From a virus: a stretch of 64,000 bases of DNA. The DNA is taken from the IMG/VR virus record IMGVR_UViG_3300017917_004503, positions 1 to 64,000 of that record, one strand, 5' to 3'. The notes beneath the pieces were generated by a model. It worked only from the letters and a program-made list of their open reading frames with translations, made no database searches and was not told where the DNA came from. Made by a program: the position numbers and the translations under genes. Positions 18,403 through 27,613 of the stretch are shown in pieces (the first letter of the stretch is position 1; every line of letters starts with the position of its first letter).

Positions 18403-18412
18403 GAATATATAG
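18403..18412 (+). promoter_or_regulatory. Late-type promoter box GAATATATAG (P2)
   Basis: The box lies behind a T run and 17 nt before the TTG start at 18430. Same core as P1. Confidence 0.7.
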
Positions 18413-18429
18413 ACTAAAAAAATCTTCCT

Positions 18430-19329
18430 TTGAGACAGAGACAATCCCAGAAAAGCCAAGTTAATCTGAGTCCAAATCAGAGAACTAATCAAATAAACAA
18501 ACTAAAGGCTCAGTCTAATGGTATGCAAAACATACCAGCAAACTATTTTGTCAGTGGGACTAGTGAATTAGGACTGAGCGGGGTTGGATTACTTAAACCC
18601 GTTCCAGTATTTGCCCAATCATACACCTCACAAAAAAATAATCTGGGTAAATTTGTCTATTCCACATCGGATATTCAAACCTGGATTTATTTTTTTATCG
18701 AATTTAACAATAAAAACGTTAATGTTCTAGAAGGCCTTATAAAATCATTTGCCATAGTTAAAACTTTAAGTGCTACTACGGTAAGAGAAGTCTCGTTTAT
18801 GCTTGGTTCTTCCTATAAGAATATCAAAGGAATATCACTAACTGAATATGAAACTGGATATTTTAGTCATCCGTCATACATAAGTGATGATAATCTTCCA
18901 CTTCAAATAAGATATGCAGAAATTCCTATCTACATACAAAGAACCCCTGGAAGATTAGATAATGTGCCACTTGGTTCACCTAGTTTTGACACTACACCGG
19001 ATGGTGTAACTACGAGACAAGGACCAATACCAACCCCACCTTACACAAATTTTTCGACCGCAACCGGTGCAACGATGCCTATTGGTGTTTCTGCAGGTGC
19101 AACTGTTGGATTTAAAGATATTAGTGTTAGAAATCCTTGGCAATTCGCACCAACCGGATGGTATTGGGAGTTCGGAGCAAGTGCAAGTCCAACTGGAAGC
19201 ACTTCACAATTTCCTTTGGTGACTTATGGTGTGACTGGAATTTATAGCGTAAAATTAACAGCGTCAAACTCTGCTGGATCTACAATTTTAATTAGAAATC
19301 CCTTTGTTTACGTTTCAACCCCAATTTAA
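18430..19329 (+). CDS. Structural protein with C-terminal PKD-like domain
   Basis: 299 residues, using a TTG start that fits directly behind late box P2. The N-terminal 25 residues are Gln/Asn-rich and basic. The middle contains a beta-rich segment (YSTSDIQTWIYFFIEF). Residues about 225-298 look like a PKD/immunoglobulin-like domain (GFKDIS, PTGWYWEFG, YGVTGIYSVKLTASNSAG). It precedes a gp15-like gene and the fibres, so a baseplate or tail-tip component is likely. I recognise no specific T4 orthologue. Confidence 0.6.
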   Translation: MRQRQSQKSQVNLSPNQRTNQINKLKAQSNGMQNIPANYFVSGTSELGLSGVGLLKPVPVFAQSYTSQKNNLGKFVYSTSDIQTWIYFFIEFNNKNVNVLEGLIKSFAIVKTLSATTVREVSFMLGSSYKNIKGISLTEYETGYFSHPSYISDDNLPLQIRYAEIPIYIQRTPGRLDNVPLGSPSFDTTPDGVTTRQGPIPTPPYTNFSTATGATMPIGVSAGATVGFKDISVRNPWQFAPTGWYWEFGASASPTGSTSQFPLVTYGVTGIYSVKLTASNSAGSTILIRNPFVYVSTPI

Positions 19330-19341
19330 AACAATAGATAT

Positions 19342-20091
19342 ATGTCAGGTTTTTTAGAAAAATATAATACAGACGATGTATTTCTTAGGAGCTTAATTAC
19401 AGCTTTTTTAAAATCGCTTAATGATAAGATTACTTACAATCAAATAAACGATCAGCAACAACTTTTACAGGTTTATATCCCATTTTTTTATTCGATGACA
19501 GGAGACGAACCATTTTTACAGGACTTTTTCATCCGATATAAAAATTGTGATACTGATCAATTGATAGCTGAAGGTAACTATGATATTATTCCTAGAGGAG
19601 TCCTTACTTTTACTGGAGCCCAGATAGACACCCAGTCTTTGACCAATAAATTTACCAGAATGTCTTATGCTACTGAGAATTTGCAAGGTGAGATGAAAAC
19701 ATTTTCATCTTATACTAATTCAATCCCTCTTGCTCTGACCTTCAACTGCACAATTAAGGTTGACACTGTTCTGGATTCTTTTAAGATTTTCCAATCTGTT
19801 ATTACAACTTTCTATAAAACGTACCAATTCAGTTTTGAGTATTCTGGATTTAGAATTCCTGTGCAGGTTGGATTCCCTGAAAATTATGAAATTAACAAAC
19901 AGTTTGAGTTTACCTACCAGAATAATCCTCAATTCATAGATTTTTCTTTTATACTTGCAATTGAAACGTATTTCCCAGAAAAAGATCTGTCTACAGAAAG
20001 ATTTAGAGGTAACCTTATGCAAGCAGGTATTATCATGCAACAGGAGTTTGCAGAAGGGATATCACAAAAGATTAACAACGAGATTCTATAA
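19342..20091 (+). CDS. Tail completion/sheath-stabiliser protein (T4 gp15-like)
   Basis: 249 residues. The pattern matches what I recall of T4-type gp15 proteins: an N-terminal helical part, then IIPRGVLTF, a YATENLQGEMKTFSSYTNSIPLALTFNCTI-type stretch (about 111-140), and a conserved helix/strand with VDTVLDSFKIFQSVITTFYK. gp15 caps the tail tube and sheath so that the tail can join the head. It sits 12 nt behind the previous gene in a P2-driven unit. The assignment rests on pattern resemblance and not on an alignment. Confidence 0.5.
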   Translation: MSGFLEKYNTDDVFLRSLITAFLKSLNDKITYNQINDQQQLLQVYIPFFYSMTGDEPFLQDFFIRYKNCDTDQLIAEGNYDIIPRGVLTFTGAQIDTQSLTNKFTRMSYATENLQGEMKTFSSYTNSIPLALTFNCTIKVDTVLDSFKIFQSVITTFYKTYQFSFEYSGFRIPVQVGFPENYEINKQFEFTYQNNPQFIDFSFILAIETYFPEKDLSTERFRGNLMQAGIIMQQEFAEGISQKINNEIL

Positions 20092-20128
20092 GAGAAGTAT
20101 TTTTCTTGATTTTATCTTTTTATTGCTT

Positions 20129-20138
20129 GAATATATAC
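20129..20138 (+). promoter_or_regulatory. Late-type promoter box GAATATATAC (P3)
   Basis: The box lies 18 nt before the GTG start at 20157. It also argues that the in-frame ATG at 20106, which lies before it, is not the start of the next gene. Confidence 0.65.
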
Positions 20139-20156
20139 AATAAAAAGATCACAAAA

Positions 20157-20453
20157 GTGGCAAATGATGTTAGTCTAAATCTTAATTTACTTAATTCTAG
20201 AATCATTGACGGTAGTAATAGCCAGACCCAAGACCAATTGTATTTCGTAGGGACTGGAAACAACTATGTTAAAAAGGTGGATTCTAGTACCTCTATCCAG
20301 GTGAAGCAGTCTGGTAATTTTTACCAAAATACAAACCCGGTTGGTAGTAAATTTTCTGATATTCTCGACGGTGGGGATTCAAGCAGAAGTGAACAACAAT
20401 TTTTGGCTCCGATTGTGGGTGGGGTTGACCCGGTAAATAAAAACGGAATTTAA
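20157..20453 (+). CDS. Small structural protein, GTG start
   Basis: 98 residues from GTG 20157 ((M)ANDVSLNLNLLN). The frame is open back to 20106, but late box P3 lies between, so the GTG fits better. It is rich in Asn, Ser and Gly with no catalytic motif, and ends in PIVGGVDPVNKNGI. It lies between a tail completion gene and the fibre genes, so it is probably a small fibre-attachment or baseplate protein. No family recognised. Confidence 0.55.
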   Translation: MANDVSLNLNLLNSRIIDGSNSQTQDQLYFVGTGNNYVKKVDSSTSIQVKQSGNFYQNTNPVGSKFSDILDGGDSSRSEQQFLAPIVGGVDPVNKNGI

Positions 20454-20467
20454 AATAAACTGAAAAA

Positions 20468-21265
20468 ATGGCATTTAGAATTCAAATCAGAAGAGACGAA
20501 TCTGCAAAATGGGCAGTCAATAATCCAATTTTGCTAGAAGGCGAGATAGGTTATGAAACCAACACTACCTATATGAAAATAGGAGACGGTGTGACACCTT
20601 GGAATAATTTAGGATATTGGCAAGGTGGATTAACTGGTGCCGGATTAGTCGTTAAGAAAAATAACATTACTGTTCAATCCCCAACATCAAATCTTAATTT
20701 TTCTAATGATTTTGTTGTTGTTAGCGGAACTAATTACACTGCAACGGTAGGTTTAGCATCTTCACCTAGTGGTACATCTTTGAGCATATTTGAGGATGGA
20801 GTAGAAGGGTTAACCGGAGCAACTGGATTAAATTTCACAGGTAGAGCCGGAGCAGTAACTACAAACGGAAAAATTGCTAATATTAATCTTTTAGATCCTT
20901 ACAGCTCATACTTCTCAGTGACAGTTCTTCTGAGTGGTGGAAACTTTTCATCTTTTACTTCATCAAGAGGACCTGATGGTAACGCCTTAACCGGATCTCC
21001 GTGGAACTTTACATTAACAAATAGTGGTAATAATATAACGGTAACCCATAACACTGGGGGCAAACCTTTAAATCTTGTGACCTGTGCTACTAATAGTACG
21101 AATGTTTTCATTAAAAATCCTAATGGAACATCAACTGGAGCTTTCTCTTTAGCTTCGAATTTAGCATCTAGCTCTTTCACTGTTTACGGTGTAAATCAAT
21201 CTAATACGGGCGCAGATGCTGCAGGAACTGTTGAAATTGCTTGGACTTTTGGAGCCACTGCTTAA
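20468..21265 (+). CDS. Tail fibre/adhesin with Mtd-type N-terminal domain
   Basis: 265 residues. The N-terminus (FRIQIRRDESAKWAVNNP, LLEGEIGYETNTTYMKIGDG, about 3-45) is the short beta module found at the N-terminus of many phage tail and fibre proteins and of the Bordetella phage major tropism determinant. The remainder is a beta-rich Ser/Thr/Asn adhesin with a repeated TNSGNNITVTHNTGG style. It is probably a baseplate-attached fibre or spike. It lies 15 nt behind the previous gene in the P3 unit. Confidence 0.75.
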   Translation: MAFRIQIRRDESAKWAVNNPILLEGEIGYETNTTYMKIGDGVTPWNNLGYWQGGLTGAGLVVKKNNITVQSPTSNLNFSNDFVVVSGTNYTATVGLASSPSGTSLSIFEDGVEGLTGATGLNFTGRAGAVTTNGKIANINLLDPYSSYFSVTVLLSGGNFSSFTSSRGPDGNALTGSPWNFTLTNSGNNITVTHNTGGKPLNLVTCATNSTNVFIKNPNGTSTGAFSLASNLASSSFTVYGVNQSNTGADAAGTVEIAWTFGATA

Positions 21266-21287
21266 TATATTTTATTGCTAAAAAATA

Positions 21288-23864
21288 ATGGATTTTGATA
21301 GATCGTTAATATTTCCTCCTAAACTTTTATACGGGTACACTGTATTCGGCACTATATCTGTTGATCAAACTTACAATGATCCTGGAAATCCTTATAACGG
21401 ATTCCCCTATAGATGGCAACTGAACATAAACGTTTCACCTCAACAACATTCGAATCCCGACACTCCTACCCCTTATATCTATGATGCAAATGACATCACT
21501 GAAGGTATGTGGATTGGCCAAATCAACGGTTACACTTACAAAATAGTTGATATAATTTCTGTAGCAGGGAATGAGAATTTAGTTGTTATAGTAGAAGATA
21601 CTGATTTTTTAAATTTAATAGCTTCTCCTGAACAAACTGGAAACAATGCTCCGTATGAGGATTTGCCTTTATTAATATTTAATTTGGATGACAACGGAAA
21701 TCCAATATTGAATCCGATCCAATCTCAAAGCAGTCAGCTTCCTGATTATTCCTACTGGATAAATGACATTGAATCTAGATTTAGATTTAGAAACTATTAT
21801 CAAAAATTTTTTTATATTCCACCTGGAGAAAATCCAACTGGATTGACAGGTGGAGACCCTGTTTACTTATCTGTGAACTCAACCTTCATTAAGGTTGATT
21901 CTACAAATCAGGACCAGGTCGATAAACTTTTTGGTTTTGTTAGTGGTGGAAATTTACCCCTACCTGGACATCTTACAGTAACTCCTTCTGGTAAATACTC
22001 AACAGATTTACCAAATCTTCCTGGTGTAACTGGTGACGTTTTATATCTAGACACTGTTTCTGGGAGCAATAATCTTACTAACGTAAAACCTGCTACAGGA
22101 CCGGTTAAACCGGTTTATATTAAAATTACGGACACTACAGGATTACTATTAACATCTGGAGGCGGAGGTGGAGGCGGAGGAAACGATATAGCGGTCTATG
22201 ACTCTTCTAATGTTGAAGTGACTCCCGGTGTAACTGGTTTCAAGTTTGATGGTGATGCAGTTGTTACAGCATCTGGTGATTTCGTAACAGTTACTGTAAA
22301 CTCTGGATCTAGTGGTTCATCAGGATCTAGTGGTTCGTCAGGATCTAGCGGTTCATCAGGAACTAGTGGTTCGTCAGGATCTAGCGGTTCATCAGGAACT
22401 AGTGGTTCGTCTGGATCGTCCGGATCTAGTGGCTCGTCCGGATCTAGTGGCTCGTCCGGGTCATCAGGATCCTCTGGAAACACTGGTCCGACCGGATCTG
22501 TTGGAGCTACCGGAGCGGGGGTTCCTACTGGAGGTGCAACTGGACAGTTTTTAGTAAAGTCATCAGGTGCAGATTATGCAACCGAATGGCAGGATTTAGT
22601 TCCTTCTGGAGCTATCTATCAGTTTGGTGCAACATCTGGATTCCCTGCAACCGGTTCAACCGCTGCTCTTTATATTTCAACAGGAACTAATGAAGGTTGG
22701 TACTGGACAGGGACAGCATATAAGGCACTTAGTCAATATGATAGCGACATAACAGTTTCTTTATCAGGAGGAAAAACTTTAGGAAGATATAGCACCGGAC
22801 AAACCATACCAGCAACGGGAAAAACCCCAAAAGACGTCATTCAATTATTGGCTGTTGAACCTATCAATCCTACAGTTTCATTAACTTCTTCGACTACCAT
22901 TGCTTTTAATCAAACCGCAATTAACAATGTACTGAATTTGAGTTATACCATTAATAGTTTGGGTGCAACGATATCAACATGTTCACTTGAGTGGAGAAGA
23001 GGTGGAGTTGGATCTTGGACTGTTTTATCAACATCAACGACAACTCCAACTACATATACCCATAGTTTAACAGATACTAATTATAACACACTAGCTTTTA
23101 ATTATAGATATATTGTCACTGACACTGTCGGTGGAACCACAACTGCAACACTTAACATTACTCCAGCTTCTTACGTTGCACCTAGTATTTCATTAACAGT
23201 TGCTGGAGTTACACTCACCTCCCCAGAGACGAATTCGACGAGAGAAAAAGGTAACGTTGATACGAATCTAAGCGGAACCGTCACTAGAAATAGTGCGAAT
23301 GTAGCCCTTACTAGTTATACCCTACAATTTCAGGTAAATGGTGGAGCTTTCAGTGATATAGGTAGTCCTGTTTCAATTGGACCTGGTACTAGCTCTATTC
23401 CTCTAACCAATCACAATCCTGTAGCTAATAACACTGCTAATACTATAGGATATAGAGTAAAAGTTATTGACGATTATCAGACCTATTTAGGATCACAGGT
23501 TTATTCTTCTACTTCAACAGTTACGTTTCTTAATCTTATTTTCTATGGTCCAAGCTCAACAGTTCCGACAACATCAGCTAACGTTAGAGCTTTAGGTAGT
23601 AGAATATTCACGACCGGAAGCAATCCTTTTAATTTAAATACAGGAAATACACTTGTTAATTTCACAGCTGCTATGCCAAATACTTTATCAATTACACAGG
23701 TGATAGATTTAGACGCTTTAAATGCTAATATTACGTCTAGTTATATTAACAATCCATTTAACGTTAATGACGCTGCAGGCAATGCTACAGCTTATAAGGT
23801 ATATACAATGACAATTGCTTCACCTTATTCAACAGACCATAGACATCAAATAACTAGAGCTTAA
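21288..23864 (+). CDS. Large tail fibre with GSS/GTS repeat tract
   Basis: 858 residues. A baseplate-side domain (about 1-285) ends in a run of eight glycines. A short beta segment (NDIAVYDSSNVEV) leads to a Gly-Ser-Ser/Gly-Thr-Ser triplet tract (about 340-396), then GPTGSVGATGAG, and a long beta-rich C-terminal region with Ig-like or fibronectin-like repeats. The KTPKDVIQLL stretch followed by NPTVSLTSS also occurs in related form in the next fibre. The triplet tract looks like a trimeric collagen-like rod without proline. Ser and Thr in the tract are potential O-glycosylation sites. Confidence 0.8.
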   Translation: MDFDRSLIFPPKLLYGYTVFGTISVDQTYNDPGNPYNGFPYRWQLNINVSPQQHSNPDTPTPYIYDANDITEGMWIGQINGYTYKIVDIISVAGNENLVVIVEDTDFLNLIASPEQTGNNAPYEDLPLLIFNLDDNGNPILNPIQSQSSQLPDYSYWINDIESRFRFRNYYQKFFYIPPGENPTGLTGGDPVYLSVNSTFIKVDSTNQDQVDKLFGFVSGGNLPLPGHLTVTPSGKYSTDLPNLPGVTGDVLYLDTVSGSNNLTNVKPATGPVKPVYIKITDTTGLLLTSGGGGGGGGNDIAVYDSSNVEVTPGVTGFKFDGDAVVTASGDFVTVTVNSGSSGSSGSSGSSGSSGSSGTSGSSGSSGSSGTSGSSGSSGSSGSSGSSGSSGSSGSSGNTGPTGSVGATGAGVPTGGATGQFLVKSSGADYATEWQDLVPSGAIYQFGATSGFPATGSTAALYISTGTNEGWYWTGTAYKALSQYDSDITVSLSGGKTLGRYSTGQTIPATGKTPKDVIQLLAVEPINPTVSLTSSTTIAFNQTAINNVLNLSYTINSLGATISTCSLEWRRGGVGSWTVLSTSTTTPTTYTHSLTDTNYNTLAFNYRYIVTDTVGGTTTATLNITPASYVAPSISLTVAGVTLTSPETNSTREKGNVDTNLSGTVTRNSANVALTSYTLQFQVNGGAFSDIGSPVSIGPGTSSIPLTNHNPVANNTANTIGYRVKVIDDYQTYLGSQVYSSTSTVTFLNLIFYGPSSTVPTTSANVRALGSRIFTTGSNPFNLNTGNTLVNFTAAMPNTLSITQVIDLDALNANITSSYINNPFNVNDAAGNATAYKVYTMTIASPYSTDHRHQITRA
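22304..22475 (+). repeat. 9-bp triplet-codon tract encoding GSS/GTS (fibre 1)
   Basis: In-frame tandem 9-bp units (GGATCTAGT, GGTTCATCA and variants) encode about 19 Gly-Ser/Thr-Ser triplets. Third-base variation forms local blocks of identical units, which suggests expansion by slippage or recombination. Confidence 0.9.
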
Positions 23865-23865
23865 G

Positions 23866-26800
23866 ATGCCATTAACACCAGGATTACAATTACCCTTTGG
23901 AGTACAACCAGTCAACCCTGTACCGGTTGACACATACTCTGGCCCTTATTCGGGAGTAACTGAATCAGCTGCTCTGAGCTCTGCAAATTCTTCTATACCT
24001 GGAGCTTTAAGATTTCAGTCTTTAGAAGTTAGATTAATATACGGTCCAACCGGATCTGCAGTACCCTATAAATATTGGTATTATGGTGGAACCGGGGATA
24101 GTGATTTAGTTCTTTTTTCAGCTGGTGGATCTGGTGTAACAGGACCAACTGGAGCATCTGGTAGCTCTGGATCATCTGGTAGCTCTGGATCATCTGGTAG
24201 CTCTGGATCATCTGGTAGCTCTGGATCATCTGGAACATCAGGAAGCTCCGGAACATCAGGAAGCTCTGGAACATCAGGAAGCTCTGGAACATCAGGAAGC
24301 TCTGGAACATCAGGATCTAGTGGCTCGTCCGGAACATCTGGTTCGTCAGGTTCTAGTGGTTCAGCAGGAACATCTGGTTCGTCAGGTTCTAGTGGTTCAG
24401 CAGGAACATCTGGATTGTCCGGAGCAACTGGAACCTCTGGATCTAGTGGATCTACCGGAACATCAGGATCATCAGGAACTTCTGGATCTAGTGGATCATC
24501 AGGAACCTCTGGATCATCAGGAACCTCTGGATCTAATGGATCATCAGGATCATCAGGATCATCAGGAACCTCTGGATCATCAGGATCATCAGGAACCTCT
24601 GGATCATCAGGATCATCAGGAACCTCTGGATCTTCAGGATCATCAGGAACCTCTGGATCTTCAGGAACCTCTGGATCTAATGGATCTTCAGGATCATCAG
24701 GATCATCAGGTACTTCTGGATCTTCAGGATCATCAGGTACTTCTGGATCATCAGGATCCTCTGGAACTAGCGGTGTTACTGGTCCAACCGGAGCTAATGG
24801 TATATCTGCTGGACAAGTTTATTATTTCAATGAAAGCCAAAATTCTGATGTATCTGGATATAAGGTTTTATCTATAACCCCGAGTGGGGCAGCTGAACAA
24901 ACAGTAACTACGAATTTAACAGGTCTTCAGCAGAATGTTTTGATTTCTGATTATATTACACCTCAGCTTGGATTTAACGTTATACCTGCAGGAAATCAAA
25001 GATTTCATATTCATCTTTTAAAACCAGCTTCTAACGATAATATTTCTTTGTATGTAGAGATCCAGTTGGCGAATTCGTCTGGAACCCCAATAGGTCCAAC
25101 GATAACATCTAGCGTTGCATCTGTTGGTTGGGTTAGTTCAATAGTTCCAGATACTGTTGAGACTGACATCACTTTATCTACAACTACCATAGATCCAACT
25201 AATAGAATGATAGTTAGACTCTATCTTAATAATAACGACGCAACATCTCACAGCGTTGTATATTATACGGAAGGATCATCATACTATTCTTTCGTTCAAA
25301 CGTCGGTTGGAGCTATAGCAGGAACTAGCGGAACTTCTGGCTCGTCCGGATCATCAGGAAGTTCTGGCTCGTCCGGATCATCAGGAAGTTCTGGCTCATC
25401 AGGAAGTTCTGGATCTAGTGGTCAAGATGGTATTTCTGGAGGTAGACCTTACTTTTTCAATCAGTCTGTTACGCAGACCCCGTTATCATATAAACAACTT
25501 GGACAAAATACTACTGGAGGTATTCAGCAAACAGTAGTCACTAATTTAACATCAAACCAACAAAATGTTTTAGTTGAAAGTTTCATAACTGATGTCGATG
25601 ACCCGTATCTTCTTTTAATCCCACAGGGATTATGGCATTCTTATGTTTATTGGACAAAACCAGCACAAAATGATAATATAACTTATTATTTTACTGTAAC
25701 TAAAAGAACATCAGGAGGGACAGAAACTCTATTGTTTACATCCGATAATAAACAAATTGGATGGGATACTAATAACACTACTCCGGTTGAGGTTGTTGCG
25801 AATGGTGTTGTTCCAACTAACACGTTAAACCTTACCGATAGAATTATAGTAAGTCTATATCTGAATAATAATGAAAATTCCAGTAAAACAGTTACCTTTT
25901 ATACTGAAAATGCAACTTATTCATACATTATAACAACTTTAACAACTCCTTCTGGTACTTCGGGGTCGTCCGGTACTTCAGGGTCTAGTGGCTCTTCAGG
26001 AAGCTCTGGTACTTCTGGATCTAGTGGCTCTTCTGGCACTAGAGGTTCATCTGGTTCATCAGGCACATCTGGTTCATCAGGCACATCTGGTTCATCAGGC
26101 ACATCTGGTTCATCAGGTACTTCTGGACTTGCTGGTATATCAGGGATCAATGGATCTGATGGATCCTCAGGATCCTCAGGTTCTAGTGGAGTGACCGGTG
26201 CATCAGGGTCTTCTGGAAGCAGCGGATCTAGCGGAACGTCTGGATCTTCTGGAAGCAGCGGAACGTCTGGATCTTCTGGAAGCAGCGGAACGTCTGGATC
26301 TAGTGGAACATCCGGGTCTAACGGGTCTTCTGGAAGCAGCGGATCTAGTGGAACTTCAGGATCTAGTGGAACATCTGGATCTTCTGGAAGCAGTGGAACC
26401 TCAGGCTCTTCTGGTTCTAGTGGAACCTCAGGATCTTCTGGAATTAGTGGTTCACAGGGACCAACCGGTTCTACTGGATCTGTTAGCGGACTTGTTCAAT
26501 ATGCAGGTTTAACTTTTACCAGTGGACCTGGATCAGATCTACAAACAATATATAATACCTCTTTGGATCCATCAATAACAGTAGGTACTACCGTAGGCGG
26601 TATAGCAGCTGGTACTACCGCAGGATTTTTATTTGGAAAAAATTTAGTCCAACTTTTTGATGACATATTATTTCCAACTTTATTGCCAACTTACACAATA
26701 CCAACTATAACTTTAACTTCTTCTGTTACTGGAATTTATGAAATCGGAGCTACACTATCTCCAAACCTAACAGCTTCTGGAACTAAAAATGATGCTGGAG

Positions 26801-27513
26801 CTTTTAGTTATCTTGGTATTTCTAGATTACCTAATGGAACTAGTGCGGTCCAAATTGGATCTACTGGATCACCAACGATAGCCTCTGCTACAGCAATACC
26901 GTCACAATTTGGATATGCTAGTCCTAATAACCCGAATTATTCTTATAGCTTCATAAAGGGTGATTCACTCACTGGTCCAGCTCCACTTTCAGGAAATAAT
27001 AGTACATTAGTTTATTCTGCAACTGGTAGCTATAGTGCAGGTTTAGCTAAGCAGAATAATAAAGGTGCAACAGATACACGCACTCCTTTAGTCAGAAGTA
27101 CCAGCGCTCCTCAAGATTCTTCAACGAATTTTGCTGCTTCAAATGTAACTTTGACCGGATATTATCCATATTATTACGGTAAAAGTTCAACACAGCAAAC
27201 AGCTTCTAACATCGTGTCTATCATTCAAAGCGGAACTGGATTTACTAAAGTCGTTGCATCTGGATCTGGATCTTTATCTATGGCTTTCAACGCTTCTAGT
27301 GAATGGCCTTGGTTTGCAATTTTCAGCGGATATTCAACTAAAACAGCTTGGTATGAAACACCTTTAAATAACGGAAGTATTGGATCTCCGACAGATTTGT
27401 TTGCTTCGCCAACGACACTTTCGATTATTTCGCCTGATGGTTATTGGGTTGTTACTTATAAAGTTTACCCTTCAAATAAAATAACCACATTGGGTACAGC
27501 CTCAATTTCTTAA
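23866..27513 (+). CDS. Very large tail fibre with three GSS/GTS tracts and duplicated beta domains
   Basis: 1215 residues. An N-terminal anchoring module (about 15-85, DTYSGPYSG and PYKYWYYGG) is shared with the 27614 fibre. Three GSS/GTS tracts follow (about 96-302, 486-518 and 697-861), separated by two homologous beta domains of about 165 residues (GQVYYFNESQ to VVYYTEGSSYYSF, and GRPYFFNQSV to VTFYTENATYSY). The C-terminal domain (about 870-1215) again carries the LFDDILFPTLLP...PTITLTSS pattern. No S74 chaperone domain is present. It is probably a trimeric host-recognition fibre; the duplicated beta domains are candidate receptor-binding or spacer modules. Confidence 0.8.
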   Translation: MPLTPGLQLPFGVQPVNPVPVDTYSGPYSGVTESAALSSANSSIPGALRFQSLEVRLIYGPTGSAVPYKYWYYGGTGDSDLVLFSAGGSGVTGPTGASGSSGSSGSSGSSGSSGSSGSSGSSGTSGSSGTSGSSGTSGSSGTSGSSGTSGSSGSSGTSGSSGSSGSAGTSGSSGSSGSAGTSGLSGATGTSGSSGSTGTSGSSGTSGSSGSSGTSGSSGTSGSNGSSGSSGSSGTSGSSGSSGTSGSSGSSGTSGSSGSSGTSGSSGTSGSNGSSGSSGSSGTSGSSGSSGTSGSSGSSGTSGVTGPTGANGISAGQVYYFNESQNSDVSGYKVLSITPSGAAEQTVTTNLTGLQQNVLISDYITPQLGFNVIPAGNQRFHIHLLKPASNDNISLYVEIQLANSSGTPIGPTITSSVASVGWVSSIVPDTVETDITLSTTTIDPTNRMIVRLYLNNNDATSHSVVYYTEGSSYYSFVQTSVGAIAGTSGTSGSSGSSGSSGSSGSSGSSGSSGSSGSSGQDGISGGRPYFFNQSVTQTPLSYKQLGQNTTGGIQQTVVTNLTSNQQNVLVESFITDVDDPYLLLIPQGLWHSYVYWTKPAQNDNITYYFTVTKRTSGGTETLLFTSDNKQIGWDTNNTTPVEVVANGVVPTNTLNLTDRIIVSLYLNNNENSSKTVTFYTENATYSYIITTLTTPSGTSGSSGTSGSSGSSGSSGTSGSSGSSGTRGSSGSSGTSGSSGTSGSSGTSGSSGTSGLAGISGINGSDGSSGSSGSSGVTGASGSSGSSGSSGTSGSSGSSGTSGSSGSSGTSGSSGTSGSNGSSGSSGSSGTSGSSGTSGSSGSSGTSGSSGSSGTSGSSGISGSQGPTGSTGSVSGLVQYAGLTFTSGPGSDLQTIYNTSLDPSITVGTTVGGIAAGTTAGFLFGKNLVQLFDDILFPTLLPTYTIPTITLTSSVTGIYEIGATLSPNLTASGTKNDAGAFSYLGISRLPNGTSAVQIGSTGSPTIASATAIPSQFGYASPNNPNYSYSFIKGDSLTGPAPLSGNNSTLVYSATGSYSAGLAKQNNKGATDTRTPLVRSTSAPQDSSTNFAASNVTLTGYYPYYYGKSSTQQTASNIVSIIQSGTGFTKVVASGSGSLSMAFNASSEWPWFAIFSGYSTKTAWYETPLNNGSIGSPTDLFASPTTLSIISPDGYWVVTYKVYPSNKITTLGTASIS
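24151..24771 (+). repeat. GSS/GTS triplet tract (fibre 2, first)
   Basis: About 69 tandem 9-bp units. They fall into homogeneous blocks, for example GGTAGCTCT/GGATCATCT, then GGAACATCA/GGAAGCTCT, then GGATCATCA/GGAACCTCT. Confidence 0.92.
25321..25420 (+). repeat. GSS/GTS triplet tract (fibre 2, second)
   Basis: Eleven 9-bp units between the two homologous beta domains. Confidence 0.9.
25954..26449 (+). repeat. GSS/GTS triplet tract (fibre 2, third)
   Basis: About 55 units, interrupted once by a GLAGISGINGSDG segment. Contains a 27-bp block repeat near 26220-26300. Confidence 0.9.
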
Positions 27514-27556
27514 TTTTCTTGTTAATCTGATTATTCTATGGAAGAGTTGGAAACCT

Positions 27557-27566
27557 GAATATATAG
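27557..27566 (+). promoter_or_regulatory. Late-type promoter box GAATATATAG (P4)
   Basis: Located 47 nt before the ATG of the 27614 fibre, with CCT upstream as in P7. The 5' leader would be longer than at other boxes. Confidence 0.6.
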
Positions 27567-27613
27567 TATTGAATAAATCAACAAAACAAATAAGACCGAA
27601 CTCCCTGTAATAT

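Noticed and set aside
20089-20112. Terminator between the gp15-like gene and P3
   Set aside because: The AAGAGAA/TTTTCTT stem is short, A/T-only apart from a wobble pair, and not followed by a clean T run.
20106-20156. ATG 20106 as the start of the small protein before the fibres
   Set aside because: It precedes late box P3, so the transcript would begin after it.
24151-24771. CRISPR-like or satellite repeat array
   Set aside because: Units are 9 bp, in frame and encode GSS/GTS; there are no unique spacers and no cas genes.
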